DNA of 45,034 nt from JAZQQB01 sp045628865 (GTDB lineage Bacteria; Bacillota; Clostridia; Lachnospirales; Lachnospiraceae): assembly GCA_045628865.1 (NCBI GenBank), contig JAZQQB010000075.1:1-45034 (forward strand), written 5' to 3'. A program made the translations under genes and the position numbers. Below, piece by piece: positions 32,876 to 41,674 of this stretch (its first letter is position 1; each line of letters starts with the position of its first letter). The notes below the pieces were generated by a model. The model was given only the letters and a program-made list of their open reading frames with translations, was not told the DNA's origin and searched no databases.

Positions 32876-33826
32876 TTATTCCTCGTGAGAACTGAGTGGT
32901 AACAATTCAGTGATATCATAGGAAGAAATATCTTTTCTGTACTGTGTTGGAGTACAATTCAAAAATTCTTTAAATACTTTGTTGAAGTAGCTGGTATTGT
33001 TAAATCCAATGGATGCAGCCAAAGCGGAGATAGAATTGGCAATTGGATCATTTGCTGCGATTTTTGAAGCAGCGGTATAGATACGATACTTCATCAAATA
33101 TTCAAAAGGTGTCATATTTAAAGAACGCTTAAAGCTTCTACAGCATTCACTTTTGGATACGTGAATAGAATCAGCAATTTCTTCTAATGTTACAGCCTCT
33201 GCATAATGATCTTCAATATAAAGAATTGCGTTTCTCACACGAGAATTAGGAAGTACAGGCTGAGATTTTGGAACGATTCTGTATGCCATTGAGACCTGGC
33301 TTAAGAACAGAACCCAAAGCTCACACAAAACACCTTTGGTTTTCAACTCATAACCATATTTTTTTTCATCATTGATTGTAATCAATTCATTAATGAGATT
33401 AAAAGCACTGTAGTGCCAGTTTTCAGAAAAATCAATTGAGTAATAAAATTTTTCTGGTGAAGCCAGCAAAGGTGCAAGATATTTTGCGTTTAGAAGTGCT
33501 TTGTCATAGCCAAACAAAAACGTTGGGTGAAATAAAAATAAATCAAAATCACAAGGAGAATCATCAGCTGAAGTATAATTGTGAATATGTTTAGGCATGA
33601 TTGCCATAGCCTGTCCTCGTGCTAACCGGAAAGAGTGATTATTTTCAACTGTAACCAATAATGTTCCAGAATTAACACGTAATATTTCAATTTCGTCATG
33701 CCAATGAAAATTATCTTTTAACTTGGTTTCTGTAGCAGTATTGACATGTGCAATGTGTACTGGATAGTCTAAATTTGTATTTTGCCCAGAGAACTTATTA
33801 AGAGTTGTTTTTTGTGGGTTGGTCAT
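32876..33826 (-). CDS. AraC-family transcriptional regulator
   Basis: 316 residues. The N-terminal cupin-like sensor domain (about 15-150) contains FHWHDEIEILRVNSGTLLV near 45 and the AMAIMPKHIHNY strand near 75. The C-terminal AraC double helix-turn-helix (about 205-300) contains VTLEEIADSIHVSKSECCRSFK and ISALAASIGFNNTSYFNKVFK, ending in the typical TPTQYRKDI. It probably senses a sugar or similar small molecule; the target is unknown, as no sugar genes are adjacent. Start ATG at 33826 with AGGAAAGGA upstream, preferred to the longer frame from 33877. Confidence 0.9.
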   Translation of the reverse strand: MTNPQKTTLNKFSGQNTNLDYPVHIAHVNTATETKLKDNFHWHDEIEILRVNSGTLLVTVENNHSFRLARGQAMAIMPKHIHNYTSADDSPCDFDLFLFHPTFLFGYDKALLNAKYLAPLLASPEKFYYSIDFSENWHYSAFNLINELITINDEKKYGYELKTKGVLCELWVLFLSQVSMAYRIVPKSQPVLPNSRVRNAILYIEDHYAEAVTLEEIADSIHVSKSECCRSFKRSLNMTPFEYLMKYRIYTAASKIAANDPIANSISALAASIGFNNTSYFNKVFKEFLNCTPTQYRKDISSYDITELLPLSSHEE

Positions 33827-34009
33827 TAGTATTCCTTTCCTGTTCTCTATTTTCTGTTTCGTATATTTGTTATCCACATTATATCAAAAGAAATATATTG
33901 ATTACAATAGTAATATATTCTGCTTTATAGAAAATATTCAGTTGGATAATAACTGGATATTGCATGATTTGATTGGAGACTATCGAAAATATTCAGTTTA
34001 AAGAAAAAC

Positions 34010-34723
34010 TTATTTTAATAGGATCTGACTCATTTTTGTAATGCTGCCATCTAAAATTTGGTGGGTTGCATTTATTTTTTCCGGTAGTGGTTCGAAATCT
34101 GAAGTTCGAATATATAAGCTATCCACGCCTGCACGATTGGCGATGGTAATATCACTTCTAATCTCGTTTCCCACCATAATACAGTCCTCTTTTACTAGTT
34201 GATATGTGGAAAGAAGTAGTTCCATATATCTGACATCAGGTTTTTTGATGCCATGGTCAGAGGAAATAAAGATGCCGTCAAAATATGGAATGAGTTTACA
34301 ATAGGACAATTCCTGCCAGGTGAAAATACGCTGTGCATTTGACAAAAGATATATGTTTTGACCATTTTTTTTTAAATTCTTTAGAAGCGGAAGGATTCCT
34401 GCAAATGGTTTTAGTTTGGATCTAGACAGTGTGCGGAAGGTATTTCCGGTATACCATACTAAAGACTGTTCTGGAAGAACCCCCTTTTCTACATATAGAT
34501 TGGAGAAAACATTGTCTAAGCATATTTCAGGATTATCATAGGAAAAGGTATTCATTTCGGTCTGGCATAGTCTTTCGTAAGATGCACGTAATTCTTTCGC
34601 ATTGTAGGCTGCACCAAAGGTTGTATAGATCTTTGCCATATTCTTCCAAAGTGCAGGCTGATCCTCGTTTGTTTTAATATCTACTAATGTTCCATAAAGA
34701 TCAAAGATAATATTTTGATACAT
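34010..34723 (-). CDS. HAD-superfamily hydrolase
   Basis: 237 residues. Motif I is FDLYGTLVD, with nucleophile Asp8 but Tyr10 where phosphatases of the family usually have the second Asp; this DxYGT form is typical of haloacid-dehalogenase-like and YjjG-like members. The helical cap spans about 15-95. Motif II is YLLSNAQRI near 125, motif III is the Lys in HGIKKPD near 158, and motif IV is VGNEIRSDI near 185. Substrate unknown. A 55-bp inverted repeat lies just upstream of its ribosome site (AGAAGGAG). Confidence 0.85.
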   Translation of the reverse strand: MYQNIIFDLYGTLVDIKTNEDQPALWKNMAKIYTTFGAAYNAKELRASYERLCQTEMNTFSYDNPEICLDNVFSNLYVEKGVLPEQSLVWYTGNTFRTLSRSKLKPFAGILPLLKNLKKNGQNIYLLSNAQRIFTWQELSYCKLIPYFDGIFISSDHGIKKPDVRYMELLLSTYQLVKEDCIMVGNEIRSDITIANRAGVDSLYIRTSDFEPLPEKINATHQILDGSITKMSQILLK

Positions 34724-34755
34724 GAGTTTTTCTCCTTCTTTTATAATTCTTTATT

Positions 34756-34810
34756 TTTACACAAACAAAAACCCTGAAAGTGTGCCTTTCAGGGTTTCTG
34801 TTTGTGTAAA
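34756..34810. other. 55-bp near-perfect inverted repeat upstream of the HAD gene
   Basis: The arms TTTACACAAACA + AAACCCTGAAAG and CTTTCAGGGTTT + TGTTTGTGTAAA pair with one central mismatch (A34768/C34798) around a 5-base loop. No gene ends into it from either side and no T tract follows on either strand, so it is not an ordinary terminator. It lies in the 5' leader of the minus-strand HAD gene, 33 bp before the start codon. It is part of the gene-free stretch 34724-35131, which also holds GGAATT-type palindromes (34814-34829) and the Spo0A-like boxes. Confidence 0.65.
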
Positions 34811-34958
34811 AGGGGAATTCTTCCGGAATTGCTAAATGCTAATTAGCCTTATCTCAACATCTCTGTTAAGATGGTTTTAGTATATACGAAATAAAGATAA
34901 TTATCTATAACTATATTGCTCTTTTGTAATACTATATTATCTTTTCTATTATTTTTTG

Positions 34959-35020
34959 CTATTTTTCGACATTCAAAAGCGGGTAGTTATCGTTATCCTG
35001 TTCAAAATGTCGAAAAATAG
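34959..35020. promoter_or_regulatory. Inverted pair of Spo0A-box-like sites
   Basis: CTATTTTTCGACATT (34959-34973) and AATGTCGAAAAATAG (35006-35020) are exact 15-bp inverted copies separated by 32 bp. Each contains the 0A-box core TGTCGAA (35008-35014, and reversed at 34965-34971). They lie upstream of the promoter at 35075-35103 and between two divergent genes. Confidence 0.5.
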
Positions 35021-35074
35021 AACGTAGAAACGTGAATGGATTTGGCAATAGAATAACAGTTTTTCGTAAAATAA

Positions 35075-35103
35075 TTGTATAGTTTATACAGTTACGATAT
35101 AAT
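35075..35103 (+). promoter_or_regulatory. Promoter of the DUF6508-M14 operon with palindromic -35 region
   Basis: TTGTAT (35075-35080), 17-bp spacer, TATAAT (35098-35103). The perfect palindrome TGTATA-GTT-TATACA (35076-35090) overlaps the -35, a likely operator. Confidence 0.6.
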
Positions 35104-35131
35104 AAATATATCTATGGATACCAGATAAAGA

Positions 35132-35647
35132 ATGGATTATTCTATTTATGACGATATTTTGTTAAAAATGCAGGAGGAAATGCCGATGGATGGAAAAGAA
35201 CATTCAGAACAGTATGCAAGACAGGTTATGCGTGAGTTTAAACATGACATTGACCAGCTAAAGCCGTATGTTGCTTATTTAGAGAGACTTAGTGGTAAGG
35301 AAGCTGCTCATTCTTACACCGGGGATGGAATTGGTGATAATTCTATGCCGGTTCCGGTTTTTGATGCAAATTTACTTGCATTTGTGAAAAAGGCAACTTC
35401 TTGTAAAACATTAATGGATCGAAATTATCCTTATATTTATTCTCGATATGGACTTAAAACTCATGATGATGAATTTAAGGCAATCGAACAGGCAACTTAT
35501 CAGGACGTGCATATTTTAAAGGGAATTTTGAGTTATTATGTGCAAAAAGGTATGGTAAAGGGCGCTTACTGGGTGGAAGCTGTTGAAAAAGGCATTTTTT
35601 GCAAAGTAATAAAAAAATTTGAAGATTTGATGGAGCAGTGGAAATAA
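35132..35647 (+). CDS. DUF6508-like protein (uncharacterised)
   Basis: A 171-residue soluble protein. Two blocks resemble DUF6508: YPYIYSRYGLKTHDDEFKAIE near 110, and ILKGILSYYVQKGMVKGAYW then VEKGIFCKVIKKFEDL near 130-165. Function unknown. Two starts are possible. ATG 35132 is close to the promoter but has a poor ribosome site. ATG 35186 has AGGAGG at an ideal eight bases (35172-35177) and would give a protein beginning MDGKEHSEQY. I give the longer form because its extra 18 residues look like a natural helix. The first M14 gene begins at the base after its stop. Confidence 0.6.
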   Translation: MDYSIYDDILLKMQEEMPMDGKEHSEQYARQVMREFKHDIDQLKPYVAYLERLSGKEAAHSYTGDGIGDNSMPVPVFDANLLAFVKKATSCKTLMDRNYPYIYSRYGLKTHDDEFKAIEQATYQDVHILKGILSYYVQKGMVKGAYWVEAVEKGIFCKVIKKFEDLMEQWK

Positions 35648-36598
35648 ATGTTAGAAACTGTTACGAGTATAGGTCTCCCAATTGGAGAACGTTTAGAGAT
35701 AAAAAGAAATAGACTTCAACCTAAAGAGGTCACAAATCGAACCAAAAGAATCAGTTTGGTTAGTGGAACTCATGGAGATGAGCTGGAAGGTCAGTATATT
35801 TGCTATGAGGTAATCAGAAGAATAAAAGCAGAACCAGAGAAGCTTGTAGGTATTGTAGATGTATATCCAGCATTGAATCCTTTGGGGATTGATGCAAGAC
35901 AGCATAATGTCCCGAAGATTGATATGGATTTGAACAGAATGTTTCCTGGATCCAATGATGGGACCTGTATGGAACGTGTTGCAAGTGCCATTGTGGATAG
36001 TATCATAGGTTCTGATGTTTGTGTGGATATTCATGCGTCGGATGTTTTTGTCAGGGAAATACCACAGGTCAGAATCAGTAGTGAATTTTCACATCGTTTG
36101 CTTGCCTTGTCTAAATTGTTGAATGCAGATATGATCTGGGTAAATGATACAGATATTGTACATGAATCAACCCTTGCCCACTCTTTGAATGTAATGGGAG
36201 TTCCTACCATGGTTGTGGAGGTCGGTTTGGGAACAAGAATCAGCCGTATTTTTGGTGATCAGCTTGTAAAAGGTATTTTTAATTTGATGTATGAAATAGG
36301 CATATGGACTGAAAAGCCTACTGGTATTCATGCACCTGCTATTTCTACGGATGGAGAAGTGACATTTATCAGGGCTGAAAAAAATGGTGTATTTTTACCC
36401 AATATTGAACATAATCATTATGTGATCATAGGGGATAAGCTTGGTGAAATCGTGAATTCCTTTACCGGTGAGATAGAACAGGAAATATTTGCAGATCGAG
36501 AGGGTCTTGTATTCACACTAAGAGAGTTTCCGATTGTTTATGAAGGTGCTTTGATTGCAAGAATATTAAGTCAGGAATCCAAAAGAAAAGAGGAATAG
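35648..36598 (+). CDS. Succinylglutamate desuccinylase/aspartoacylase-like M14 zinc hydrolase (apparently active)
   Basis: 316 residues with a carboxypeptidase-like M14 fold. The zinc-binding HxxE is present as His42/Glu45 in SGTHGDELEG and the third ligand as His129 in VDIHASD. The substrate-binding Arg pair and DLNRMFPG (near 95) are typical, and the catalytic Glu is in VVEVGLGTRIS near 200. The C-terminal part (about 235-315) is the beta-domain seen in this family. Members deacylate N-acyl amino acids or remove amino acids from small conjugates; the substrate is unknown here. It lies directly between the DUF6508-like gene and a degenerate paralogue. Confidence 0.85.
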   Translation: MLETVTSIGLPIGERLEIKRNRLQPKEVTNRTKRISLVSGTHGDELEGQYICYEVIRRIKAEPEKLVGIVDVYPALNPLGIDARQHNVPKIDMDLNRMFPGSNDGTCMERVASAIVDSIIGSDVCVDIHASDVFVREIPQVRISSEFSHRLLALSKLLNADMIWVNDTDIVHESTLAHSLNVMGVPTMVVEVGLGTRISRIFGDQLVKGIFNLMYEIGIWTEKPTGIHAPAISTDGEVTFIRAEKNGVFLPNIEHNHYVIIGDKLGEIVNSFTGEIEQEIFADREGLVFTLREFPIVYEGALIARILSQESKRKEE

Positions 36599-36601
36599 CA
36601 T

Positions 36602-37537
36602 ATGCTTCGAAAAGAACTATTTACGCTGGAATCACCCTATAGACAGCCCATGATCATTCGAGGATATTCCTTTGGAAAGGGAGAACCTGCAGCATGTATT
36701 CTGGGTGCGGAAAGAGGAAATGAACTTCAGCAGATGTATATTTGCTCACAGATTGTTAAGGCGTTAAAGGAACTAGAGTCAAATGGGGCAATCAGCAACA
36801 ATAAAGAAATATTGGTGATTCCCAATGTGAATCCATATTCGGCAAACGTTTCCAAAAAATTCTGGTGTCATGATGACCTGGATATCAATCGTATGTTTCC
36901 TGGAAATGATTATGGAGATACGACATCAAGAATTGCCGCGGGAGTAATGGATATTGTTAAGGAATATTCGCTAGGTATTCAGTTTGCCAGCTTTTATATG
37001 TCGGGAGAATTTGTACCACATATTAGAATGATGGAAACGGGTTATCAGAATGCATCCTTAGCCAATCTTTTTGGATTTCCCTATGTGGTCATTAGAAAAC
37101 CAAAGCCCATTGATACAAAAACCTTGAATTATAATTGGCAGAATGAGGAGACCGCAGCGTTTTCGGTATATACTAATACTAGTGAAAAGGTAGATGAGAC
37201 AACTGCAAAGCAGGCGGTCGCAGGAGTGTTACGATTTTTGACTAGAATGGGTGTGATCAAATATGAAAGTCATAGTGGTTACATCAGTCATGTGATCATG
37301 GAGGAAGATTTGATCAGCGTGCATAATATGGCATCAGGCTTTATTAGAAATCTGGTGCATCCAGGTGATGAGGTGCGGTTTAATCAGGTGATTGCTGAGG
37401 TTGTGGATCCTTATGAAGGTAATGTGATTGAAAGTGTGCAGGCACCTACAGATGGTATCGTTTTTTATGCACATAATGAGCCACTGGTAAATGAACAGGA
37501 GATTATTTTTAAACTGATACACAGGTTACATTTGTAG
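36602..37537 (+). CDS. Degenerate paralogue of the preceding M14 hydrolase (probable pseudo-enzyme)
   Basis: 311 residues, clearly the same architecture as its neighbour: NPYSANVSKKFW...DLDINRMFPGNDYGD matches the DLNRMFPG block, and the C-terminal beta-domain with HPGDEVRFNQVIAEV and PTDGIVFYAHNEPL is intact. However, the zinc motif is GAERGNELQQ in place of GTHGDELEG (His lost) and the third ligand segment is IQFASFY in place of VDIHASD (His lost). Zinc catalysis by the classical mechanism is therefore unlikely. The open frame, ribosome site and operon position show it is a working gene, perhaps a regulatory or structural partner of its neighbour. It starts three bases after that gene. Confidence 0.8.
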   Translation: MLRKELFTLESPYRQPMIIRGYSFGKGEPAACILGAERGNELQQMYICSQIVKALKELESNGAISNNKEILVIPNVNPYSANVSKKFWCHDDLDINRMFPGNDYGDTTSRIAAGVMDIVKEYSLGIQFASFYMSGEFVPHIRMMETGYQNASLANLFGFPYVVIRKPKPIDTKTLNYNWQNEETAAFSVYTNTSEKVDETTAKQAVAGVLRFLTRMGVIKYESHSGYISHVIMEEDLISVHNMASGFIRNLVHPGDEVRFNQVIAEVVDPYEGNVIESVQAPTDGIVFYAHNEPLVNEQEIIFKLIHRLHL

Positions 37538-37565
37538 TGATTTTTAAGATAAGAGTTAAAGGGAG

Positions 37566-37616
37566 AAGAAAGAAAAATGCTTTTTCTTTCTTTTTCTTTT
37601 TTTCTTTTTTTCTTTG
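37566..37616 (+). terminator. Terminator with a 36-base pure pyrimidine tract
   Basis: A/T-rich stem AAGAAAGAAAAA / TTTTTCTTTCTT (37566-37577 with 37581-37592), TGC loop, followed by C/T only up to 37615. It ends the DUF6508-M14 operon. Confidence 0.7.
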
Positions 37617-37671
37617 TGCATTTCGTTTAAGAATATGGCAAAAATAGCGTAGATTACTTAAAAGATAGCCA

Positions 37672-37699
37672 TTGCAAAAAAAAAGAATATCAGTATAAT
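37672..37699 (+). promoter_or_regulatory. Promoter for purL
   Basis: TTGCAA (37672-37677), 16-bp spacer, TATAAT (37694-37699). The leader is about 65 bases; no purine riboswitch fold was recognised. Confidence 0.6.
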
Positions 37700-37769
37700 A
37701 AGGAAAGAGAGTTTAATGACGAATCATGTCTAAAACCAGTACAACCGAATAATGGAGGAAAATTCATTC

Positions 37770-40700
37770 ATGGGAAACGTAAGACGTATTTATGTTGAGA
37801 AAAAACAACCTTACGCTGTAAAAGCGAGAGAATTAGAGTCTGAGATTAAAAGCTATCTCGGAATAAAAACTGTTGAAGAAGTAAGAGTATTTATCCGCTA
37901 TGATGTGGAGAATATTTCAGATGCTACTTTTGATAAGGCTTGTAAGACAGTATTCTCTGAGCCACCTGTAGATGATCTTTATTTAGATCAGATTCAAGTA
38001 GCGGCAAACAGCCGTATTTTTAGTGTAGAATTTTTACCAGGTCAGTTTGACCAAAGAGCAGATTCAGCTGTTCAGTGTGTAAAGTTTTTACAAGAAGATG
38101 AAGAACCAATTATTAAGACAGCAGTTACTTATGTGCTGATCGGTAGTGTTTCCGATGATGAATTTGAACAGATAAAATCGCACTGTATCAATCCAGTGGA
38201 TTCCCGCGAAACAGGGGAAGAAGTTCCAGATACATTAGTATCTCTTTTTGAAGACCCAGAAGATGTTAAGATCTTTACAGGTTTTCAGTCTATGAACGAA
38301 GTAGATCTTCGTGCACTTTATGATTCTTTAGGTCTTGCTATGACTTTTAAGGACTTTTTACATATCCAGAACTATTTTAATAATGAAGAAAAATGTGATC
38401 CTTCTATGACAGAAATCCGTGTTCTTGATACTTATTGGTCAGATCACTGTCGTCATACAACATTCTCAACAGAGTTAAAAGATGTTACCTTTGGTGATGG
38501 TTTCTACAAAGAATTATTAGAGAACAGCTATAAAGGTTATGTTGATACACATAATGAAATGTTTAAGGGTCGTGATGACAAGTTCCAGTGCTTAATGGAT
38601 CTTGCATTAATGGCTATGAGAAAATTAAAGAAAGACGGTAAGTTGACAGACGTTGAAGAATCAGATGAAATCAATGCCTGCTCTATCGTTGTTCCTCTTA
38701 TGATCGATGGAAAAGAGGAAGAATGGCTCATTAACTTTAAGAATGAAACACATAACCATCCAACAGAGATTGAACCTTTTGGTGGTGCTGCAACATGTTT
38801 AGGTGGTGCAATCCGTGATCCATTGTCAGGTCGTACTTATGTATATCAGGCGATGCGTGTAACAGGTGCTGCAGATCCTACAGTAAAAGCATCTGAAACA
38901 TTAAAGGGTAAATTATCTCAGAAGAGACTTGTTCGTGGTGCTGCTAATGGATACTCTTCTTATGGTAACCAGATTGGTCTTGCAACTGGATATGTAAAGG
39001 AAATCTATCATCCAGATTACGTAGCAAAACGTATGGAGATCGGTGCTGTTATGGGTGCTGCTCCAAGACGTGCTGTTCAGAGATTAAATTCAGATCCAGG
39101 CGATATCATCATCTTACTTGGTGGTCGTACAGGCCGTGATGGTTGTGGTGGTGCTACAGGTTCTTCAAAGGTTCATACAACAGAGTCTATTGAAACATGT
39201 GGTGCTGAAGTTCAGAAGGGTAATGCACCTACTGAAAGAAAGATCCAGAGATTATTCAGACGTGAAGAAGTTTCTTATATTATTAAGAAATGTAACGACT
39301 TTGGTGCAGGCGGTGTTTCTGTAGCTATCGGTGAATTGGCGCCTGGTCTTACGGTTGATCTTGATAAAGTGCCTAAGAAATATGCTGGTTTGGATGGTAC
39401 AGAGCTTGCTATTTCTGAATCACAGGAACGTATGGCAGTAGTCGTTGATCCTAAAGATGTTGATAAGTTCTTAGCATATGCTGCAGAAGAGAACCTAGAG
39501 GCTGTAAAGGTTGCTACAGTTACGGAAGAACCAAGATTGGTACTTACATGGAGAGGTAAGAAGATCGTTGATCTTTCAAGAGCTTTCCTTGATACAAATG
39601 GTGCACATCAGGAAACAAGTGTATTTGTGGAAGTGCCTGATGAAAAAGAAAACTATTTCAATAAAATTGCAGTTCCAGCTGTAGAAGATGCATTGAATAA
39701 AGGTGATGTAAAAGAAGCTTGGAAGAGCTTGTTAAATGACTTAAATGTATGTTCTCAGAAAGGTCTTGTTGAAAGATTTGACTCATCTATCGGTGCTGGT
39801 AGTGTATTTATGCCATATGGTGGTAAATATCAGTTGACAGAAACTCAGACAATGGTAGCAAAGGTGCCAATGCTTGAAGGAAACTGTGATGCTGTTACTA
39901 TGATGAGTTATGGCTTTGATCCATATTTATCAAGCTGGAGCCCATACCATGGTGCTGTTTACGCAGTAACAGAATCTGTTGCAAAGGTAGTAGCAAATGG
40001 TGGTGATCATAAGAAATTGCATTTTACATTCCAGGAATATTTCCGTAGAATGTCAGAAGATGCAAGCCGTTGGAGCCAGCCTTTTGCAGCATTACTTGGA
40101 GCATATGATGCACAGCTTGGTTTTGAAATTGCATCAATTGGTGGTAAGGACTCTATGTCTGGTACATTTAATGATATTGATGTACCTCCAACATTAGTTT
40201 CTTTTGCTGTTGATGTTGCTAACGCTCAGGATTTAGTAACTCCAGAATTAAAGAAAGCCGGTAATAAGATTGTTCGCTTCTCAATTGAGAAAGATGATAA
40301 TGATCTTCCAGTTTATACATCTGTAATGGCATTATATTCACAGATCACAGAAATGATCCATGCAGGCGTTATCAAATCTGCATATGCACTTGATTCTAAG
40401 GGTATCGCAGCTGCTGTTTCTAAGATGGCATTTGGTAATAAGCTTGGTGTGAAGATTGATGCTTGCGTTTCAGCTGCTGAATTATTTGAAAATGGTCTTG
40501 GTGATATTATTGCCGAAATCGAAGCAGATAAGCTTGGTGAAATTACTTGTGATTTTACTATGGTTGGTGAAGTTACAGAAAATGCAGCATTTGTTGCAGG
40601 TGACATGACACTTACAATGGATGAGGCACTTGAAGCTTGGACCTCAAAACTTGAAAAGGTATTCCCAACAAAGGCTGTAAAGAATACAGACGCTGTTGAG

Positions 40701-41549
40701 TCACCTTTATATAATGCATCTAATATTTATGTATGTAAGAATAAGATTGCCAAACCTACCGTATTCATTCCAGTATTCCCAGGAACCAACTGTGAATACG
40801 ATAGTGCGAAAGCATTTGAAAATGCTGGTGCGAATGTTATTACAAAGGTATTCTGTAACCAGACTGCAGAGGATATCAGAAGCAGTGTAGAAACTTTTGA
40901 AAAAGCAATCGCTCAGGCACAGATCATCATGTTCCCAGGTGGATTCTCAGCTGGTGATGAACCTGATGGTTCTGCTAAATTCTTTGCTACTGCATTCCAG
41001 AATGCTAAGATCAAGGAAGCAGTTACAAAGTTATTGAATGAAAGAGATGGTCTTGCTTTAGGTATCTGTAATGGTTTCCAGGCATTGATCAAATTAGGAC
41101 TTGTTCCAAATGGTGAAATCACTGGACAGAACGAGCAGGCTCCTACATTAACATTCAATACAATCAACCGTCACATCTCTAAGATGGCATATATTAAGGT
41201 TGTATCTAACAAATCTCCATGGTTACAGGGAGCAGAGTTAGGCGGCGTATATACAAATCCTGCATCTCATGGTGAAGGTAGATTTGTTGCCAATGCTGAA
41301 TGGTTAAAGAAATTATTTGAAAATGGACAGGTTGCTACACAGTACTGTGATTTAGATGGTAACGTATCGATGGACGAAGAATGGAATATCAACGGCTCTT
41401 ATTGTTCAATCGAAGGCATCACATCTCCAGATGGTAGATGCTTTGGTAAGATGGCTCATTCTGAGAGACGTGGTAACCATATTGCAATGAATATTTACGG
41501 AGAACAGGATTTGAAGATTTTCGAATCTGGTGTGAAGTATTTTAAATAA
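37770..41549 (+). CDS. purL: Phosphoribosylformylglycinamidine synthase, single-chain
   Basis: Converts FGAR plus glutamine and ATP to FGAM in purine synthesis. At 1259 residues it is the long single-chain form with its own glutaminase, so no separate purQ or purS is needed. ATP-binding and catalytic blocks are present: DTYWSDHCRHTTF near 222, NETHNHPTEIEPFGGAATCLGG near 325 and ASIGGKDSMSGTF near 790. The C-terminal class I amidotransferase starts at VFIPVFPGTNCEYD near 1000, with nucleophile Cys in LALGICNGFQ near 1096 and the SHGEGRF His region. I start it at ATG 37770 because GGAGGA (37754-37759), itself inside the longer frame from ATG 37752, is its ribosome site and homologues begin M-x-NVRR. 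Confidence 0.97.
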   Translation: MGNVRRIYVEKKQPYAVKARELESEIKSYLGIKTVEEVRVFIRYDVENISDATFDKACKTVFSEPPVDDLYLDQIQVAANSRIFSVEFLPGQFDQRADSAVQCVKFLQEDEEPIIKTAVTYVLIGSVSDDEFEQIKSHCINPVDSRETGEEVPDTLVSLFEDPEDVKIFTGFQSMNEVDLRALYDSLGLAMTFKDFLHIQNYFNNEEKCDPSMTEIRVLDTYWSDHCRHTTFSTELKDVTFGDGFYKELLENSYKGYVDTHNEMFKGRDDKFQCLMDLALMAMRKLKKDGKLTDVEESDEINACSIVVPLMIDGKEEEWLINFKNETHNHPTEIEPFGGAATCLGGAIRDPLSGRTYVYQAMRVTGAADPTVKASETLKGKLSQKRLVRGAANGYSSYGNQIGLATGYVKEIYHPDYVAKRMEIGAVMGAAPRRAVQRLNSDPGDIIILLGGRTGRDGCGGATGSSKVHTTESIETCGAEVQKGNAPTERKIQRLFRREEVSYIIKKCNDFGAGGVSVAIGELAPGLTVDLDKVPKKYAGLDGTELAISESQERMAVVVDPKDVDKFLAYAAEENLEAVKVATVTEEPRLVLTWRGKKIVDLSRAFLDTNGAHQETSVFVEVPDEKENYFNKIAVPAVEDALNKGDVKEAWKSLLNDLNVCSQKGLVERFDSSIGAGSVFMPYGGKYQLTETQTMVAKVPMLEGNCDAVTMMSYGFDPYLSSWSPYHGAVYAVTESVAKVVANGGDHKKLHFTFQEYFRRMSEDASRWSQPFAALLGAYDAQLGFEIASIGGKDSMSGTFNDIDVPPTLVSFAVDVANAQDLVTPELKKAGNKIVRFSIEKDDNDLPVYTSVMALYSQITEMIHAGVIKSAYALDSKGIAAAVSKMAFGNKLGVKIDACVSAAELFENGLGDIIAEIEADKLGEITCDFTMVGEVTENAAFVAGDMTLTMDEALEAWTSKLEKVFPTKAVKNTDAVESPLYNASNIYVCKNKIAKPTVFIPVFPGTNCEYDSAKAFENAGANVITKVFCNQTAEDIRSSVETFEKAIAQAQIIMFPGGFSAGDEPDGSAKFFATAFQNAKIKEAVTKLLNERDGLALGICNGFQALIKLGLVPNGEITGQNEQAPTLTFNTINRHISKMAYIKVVSNKSPWLQGAELGGVYTNPASHGEGRFVANAEWLKKLFENGQVATQYCDLDGNVSMDEEWNINGSYCSIEGITSPDGRCFGKMAHSERRGNHIAMNIYGEQDLKIFESGVKYFK

Positions 41550-41564
41550 GACATGACGCGAGGG

Positions 41565-41605
41565 GGCGGGAGTTTGTGAAATAGCAGACTCCTGCCTTGT
41601 TGCGA
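41565..41605 (+). terminator. Terminator after purL
   Basis: A 12-bp stem with two G-U pairs, GGCGGGAGTTTG / CAGACTCCTGCC (41565-41576 with 41585-41596), followed by TTGTTG. Confidence 0.7.
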
Positions 41606-41645
41606 GATTATTGTATAAATATGCAAAAAAATGAAAAAACTTTGC

Positions 41646-41674
41646 TTGCCCTAACATCACGCTTGTGCTATAAT
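41646..41674 (+). promoter_or_regulatory. Promoter for carAB
   Basis: TTGCCC (41646-41651), 17-bp spacer, extended -10 TGC-TATAAT (41666-41674). The 50-base leader shows no PyrR-type or arginine-box site that I can recognise. Confidence 0.6.

Noticed and set aside
37538..37769. Purine riboswitch upstream of purL
   Set aside because: The leader after the mapped promoter is about 65 bases and shows neither the paired stems nor the conserved loop sequences of the purine aptamer.
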